The notes under the pieces: model-generated
The model's database searches: none
What the model saw: only the letters and a program-made list of their open reading frames with translations
What the model was told of the DNA's origin: nothing
NCBI RefSeq assembly: GCF_022008395.1
Contig: NZ_JAIRBB010000001.1
Location: forward strand, 665,114-729,113
Length of the DNA: 64,000 nucleotides
DNA from: Aequorivita xiaoshiensis
GTDB lineage: Bacteria > Bacteroidota > Bacteroidia > Flavobacteriales > Flavobacteriaceae
Reading direction: 5' to 3'
Made by a program: the position numbers and the translations under genes
In this document: positions 62,368 to 64,000 of the stretch, piece by piece
Layout of the letters: the number at the start of each line of letters is the position of its first letter
Position numbering within the stretch: the first letter of the stretch is position 1

Positions 62368-63693
62368 ATGAGTCCATTTGCTGTTAAAGCTATACAATTA
62401 CTTTTAAGTCTTTCATTGTTAATTGTCCTTCACGAGCTAGGACATTTCATTCCCGCAAAACTTTTTAAAACTAGAGTTGAAAAATTCTATCTTTTCTTTG
62501 ACGTGAAATTTTCACTTTTCAAAAAGAAAATTGGTGAAACCGTTTACGGAATCGGTTGGTTGCCCTTAGGAGGTTATGTAAAAATATCCGGAATGATAGA
62601 CGAGAGTATGGATAAGGAACAGATGGCACAACCGCCACAACCTTGGGAATTCCGAAGTAAACCAACTTGGCAGCGATTAATTATTATGCTCGGAGGGGTT
62701 ACAGTAAACATTATTGTTGGTTTTGTTATTTATATGAGTCTTCTGTATTTCAACGGAAGTAGTATTACTACCAACGAAGATATTCCTCAAGGTTTTGCAG
62801 TTACAGAGCAATTTGAAGAATACGGTTTCCGAAATGGTGATCATATCTTAAAAGTAAATGGCGAGCCATTTGAAGATGTTATGAAAATTAACAAGTATAT
62901 GTTTTTACGCGACGTTTCATCGGTTGAGGTAAAACATGCAGATGGAACTATTGAAACAATTTCAGTACCTGATGATGCTGGAACAAAAATGTTTCAGAAT
63001 GACACGCATTTTCCTTTTCTTCCAAGAACATCAACTGTAATAGATACCGTACTTGCAGATCATCCTGCTGGTAAAGCAGGGTTTTTAAAGAACGATAAAA
63101 TTATTGCTGTTAATGGAACAAACATCAAATATTATGATGAGTTTCAAAAGTTACTATCTAAGAATGATGAAAATATTATAGTTGTTGAAAGGAATAACGG
63201 TCAAGATACTTTAAGAGTTAAGCCTAATGAGAAAGGTTTAATAGGAATTAATGTATCTAGAAAAGAAGTTATTTCACAAGTGGGTCAGACTAAAGTGGAA
63301 TATACTCTAGGTGAAAGTATTGTTGGTGGCTTTGGATACGGTTACAATACGCTGAAGGATTATGCATCGCAATTTAAATATGTATTCACTAAGAAAGGTG
63401 CTACTAAGGTTGGTGGTTTTGGAGCCATTGGTAACCTTTTCCCAGAAGCTTGGGATTGGGTTAGGTTTTGGGAAACAACTGCGCTTATATCTATTATATT
63501 AGCGTTTATGAACATTCTACCTATTCCTGCTTTGGATGGAGGGCATGTAATGTTTTTATTATATGAAATGATTTCAGGCAGAAAACCTAACGATAAGTTT
63601 ATGGAGTATGCGCAAATGGTTGGATTTTTCATATTAATTGCTTTGGTTCTTTTCGCCAATGGAAATGACATATATCGCTGGTTATTTGAATAA
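62368..63693 (+). CDS. rseP: site-2 intramembrane metalloprotease RseP
   Basis: 441 residues. It is an intramembrane zinc protease that cuts anti-sigma factors and leftover signal peptides. The zinc pair is in H22-E-L-G-H26, and the third ligand is in PIPALDGGHVMF near residue 390. Two PDZ-like domains lie between membrane helices at about 130-300, with RNGDHILKVNGEPFEDV and GFLKNDKIIAVNGTNIKYY. GRKPNDKFMEYAQMVGFFILIALV forms the last helix. Its start has a hydrophobic helix directly at the N-terminus. Confidence 0.94.
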   Translation: MSPFAVKAIQLLLSLSLLIVLHELGHFIPAKLFKTRVEKFYLFFDVKFSLFKKKIGETVYGIGWLPLGGYVKISGMIDESMDKEQMAQPPQPWEFRSKPTWQRLIIMLGGVTVNIIVGFVIYMSLLYFNGSSITTNEDIPQGFAVTEQFEEYGFRNGDHILKVNGEPFEDVMKINKYMFLRDVSSVEVKHADGTIETISVPDDAGTKMFQNDTHFPFLPRTSTVIDTVLADHPAGKAGFLKNDKIIAVNGTNIKYYDEFQKLLSKNDENIIVVERNNGQDTLRVKPNEKGLIGINVSRKEVISQVGQTKVEYTLGESIVGGFGYGYNTLKDYASQFKYVFTKKGATKVGGFGAIGNLFPEAWDWVRFWETTALISIILAFMNILPIPALDGGHVMFLLYEMISGRKPNDKFMEYAQMVGFFILIALVLFANGNDIYRWLFE

Positions 63694-63782
63694 TAGAAAC
63701 CTGCAAGCTTAAGCAGAAAAATAAAAAAGTTAAAATTTTTAAATTTTTTTATTTTTTTATTTTGATGAATGTAAAAAAGGCT

Positions 63783-63790
63783 TATATTTG
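63783..63790 (+). promoter_or_regulatory. promoter of the tRNA-Asn gene
   Basis: TATATTTG is the -7 element. TTTG at 63761-63764 lies 18 bases upstream and fits the -33 element, so this is a complete Bacteroidota-type promoter. Confidence 0.75.
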
Positions 63791-63855
63791 CACCCGCCTA
63801 CGCAATCTAAGGGATTGTAAAAGCAAGCAAAAGCTAGCAAAGGCAAGACATAAAT

Positions 63856-63929
63856 TCCTCTTTAGCTCAGTTGGTTAGAGCATCTGACTGTTAATCAGAG
63901 GGTCCTTGGTTCGAGCCCAAGAAGAGGAG
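63856..63929 (+). tRNA. tRNA-Asn (anticodon GTT)
   Basis: 74 nt. The acceptor stem TCCTCTT pairs perfectly with AAGAGGA and the discriminator is G. The D arm is GCTC/GAGC, the anticodon arm TCTGA/TCAGA with loop CTGTTAA giving GTT, and the T arm CTTGG/CCAAG with loop TTCGAGC. CCA is not encoded. It has its own promoter and terminator and may be the sole or first gene of its transcript. Confidence 0.97.
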
Positions 63930-63935
63930 CAAACA

Positions 63936-63961
63936 AACCCAGACAACCGTCTGGGTTTTTT
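63936..63961 (+). terminator. rho-independent terminator after tRNA-Asn
   Basis: AACCCAGAC (63936-63944) and GTCTGGGTT (63949-63957) form a 9-bp stem with loop AACC, followed by a T run. Confidence 0.93.
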
Positions 63962-64000
63962 GTTTTGTATTATTATGGAATACTGTGTTTACATATTACA

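Overview
The window looks like a chromosomal segment of a marine-type Flavobacteriaceae bacterium (Bacteroidota). The evidence is low GC content, many TAnnTTTG-type promoter elements, secreted proteins with type IX secretion (T9SS) C-terminal sorting domains, a GLPGLI protein next to a TonB-dependent receptor, an SDR-type threonine dehydrogenase of the Flavobacterium kind, and a ribonucleotide reductase whose ATP-cone sits on NrdB rather than NrdA. No genus can be fixed from the sequence alone. Most of the window is ordinary core genome with short accessory insertions.

Layout. 0-7 kb: an XRE-type membrane regulator, a cysE-cysM cysteine synthesis pair, a thioredoxin-like lipoprotein candidate, a YraN nuclease-fold protein and LD-carboxypeptidase. 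6.7-16 kb: metG (with a palindromic insert in frame), a single-domain Y1 (REP-associated type) transposase in a field of hairpins, tex, an EamA transporter, a histone-deacetylase-like amidohydrolase and recQ. 16-19.6 kb: a GIY-YIG gene bracketed by copies of a 15-bp repeat, a tail-less ssb, a T9SS cargo protein and a CBS protein. 19.8-22.7 kb: a three-gene di-heme oxidase, Rieske and porin operon. 22.9-30 kb: M28 and M13 peptidases, a Rossmann protein, a lipoprotein and threonine dehydrogenase. 30-36.7 kb: nrdBA, topoisomerase IB, a broken T9SS gene and a radical SAM protein. 36.8-44.8 kb: a TPR-AraC membrane regulator, two overlapping micro-ORFs, an S9 peptidase, an HD hydrolase, an acyltransferase, a frameshifted small membrane protein, bacilliredoxin and a TerB-DnaJ protein. 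44.9-50.4 kb: a secreted small peptide, GLPGLI and TonB-receptor operon, then leucyl aminopeptidase.

50.5-59.3 kb is a metal-homeostasis region. A DtxR/MntR-family regulator with a perfect 16-bp palindrome at its own promoter is followed by a TroA-type Mn/Zn/Fe ABC system. Both permeases carry an extra cytoplasmic domain resembling a winged helix. This operon is interrupted by a four-helix-bundle gene that has a nonsense codon and is flanked by heptamer arrays. On the opposite strand lies feoA-feoB with two tandem FeoB-associated Cys-rich micro-membrane-proteins, and a similar operator-like dyad stands in front of feoA. The last part holds a SCO1-like copper protein, an M1 aminopeptidase with a T9SS tail, the site-2 protease RseP and a tRNA-Asn with a strong terminator.

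The most interesting material is (i) three kinds of small accessory genes, each embedded in its own short repeats: Y1 transposase with GC hairpins, GIY-YIG nuclease with a 15-mer, and four-helix bundle with heptamers; (ii) a palindromic element that has become part of MetG; (iii) the shared metal-regulator palindrome and permease fusions; and (iv) three decayed genes, two of them one mutation from intact.
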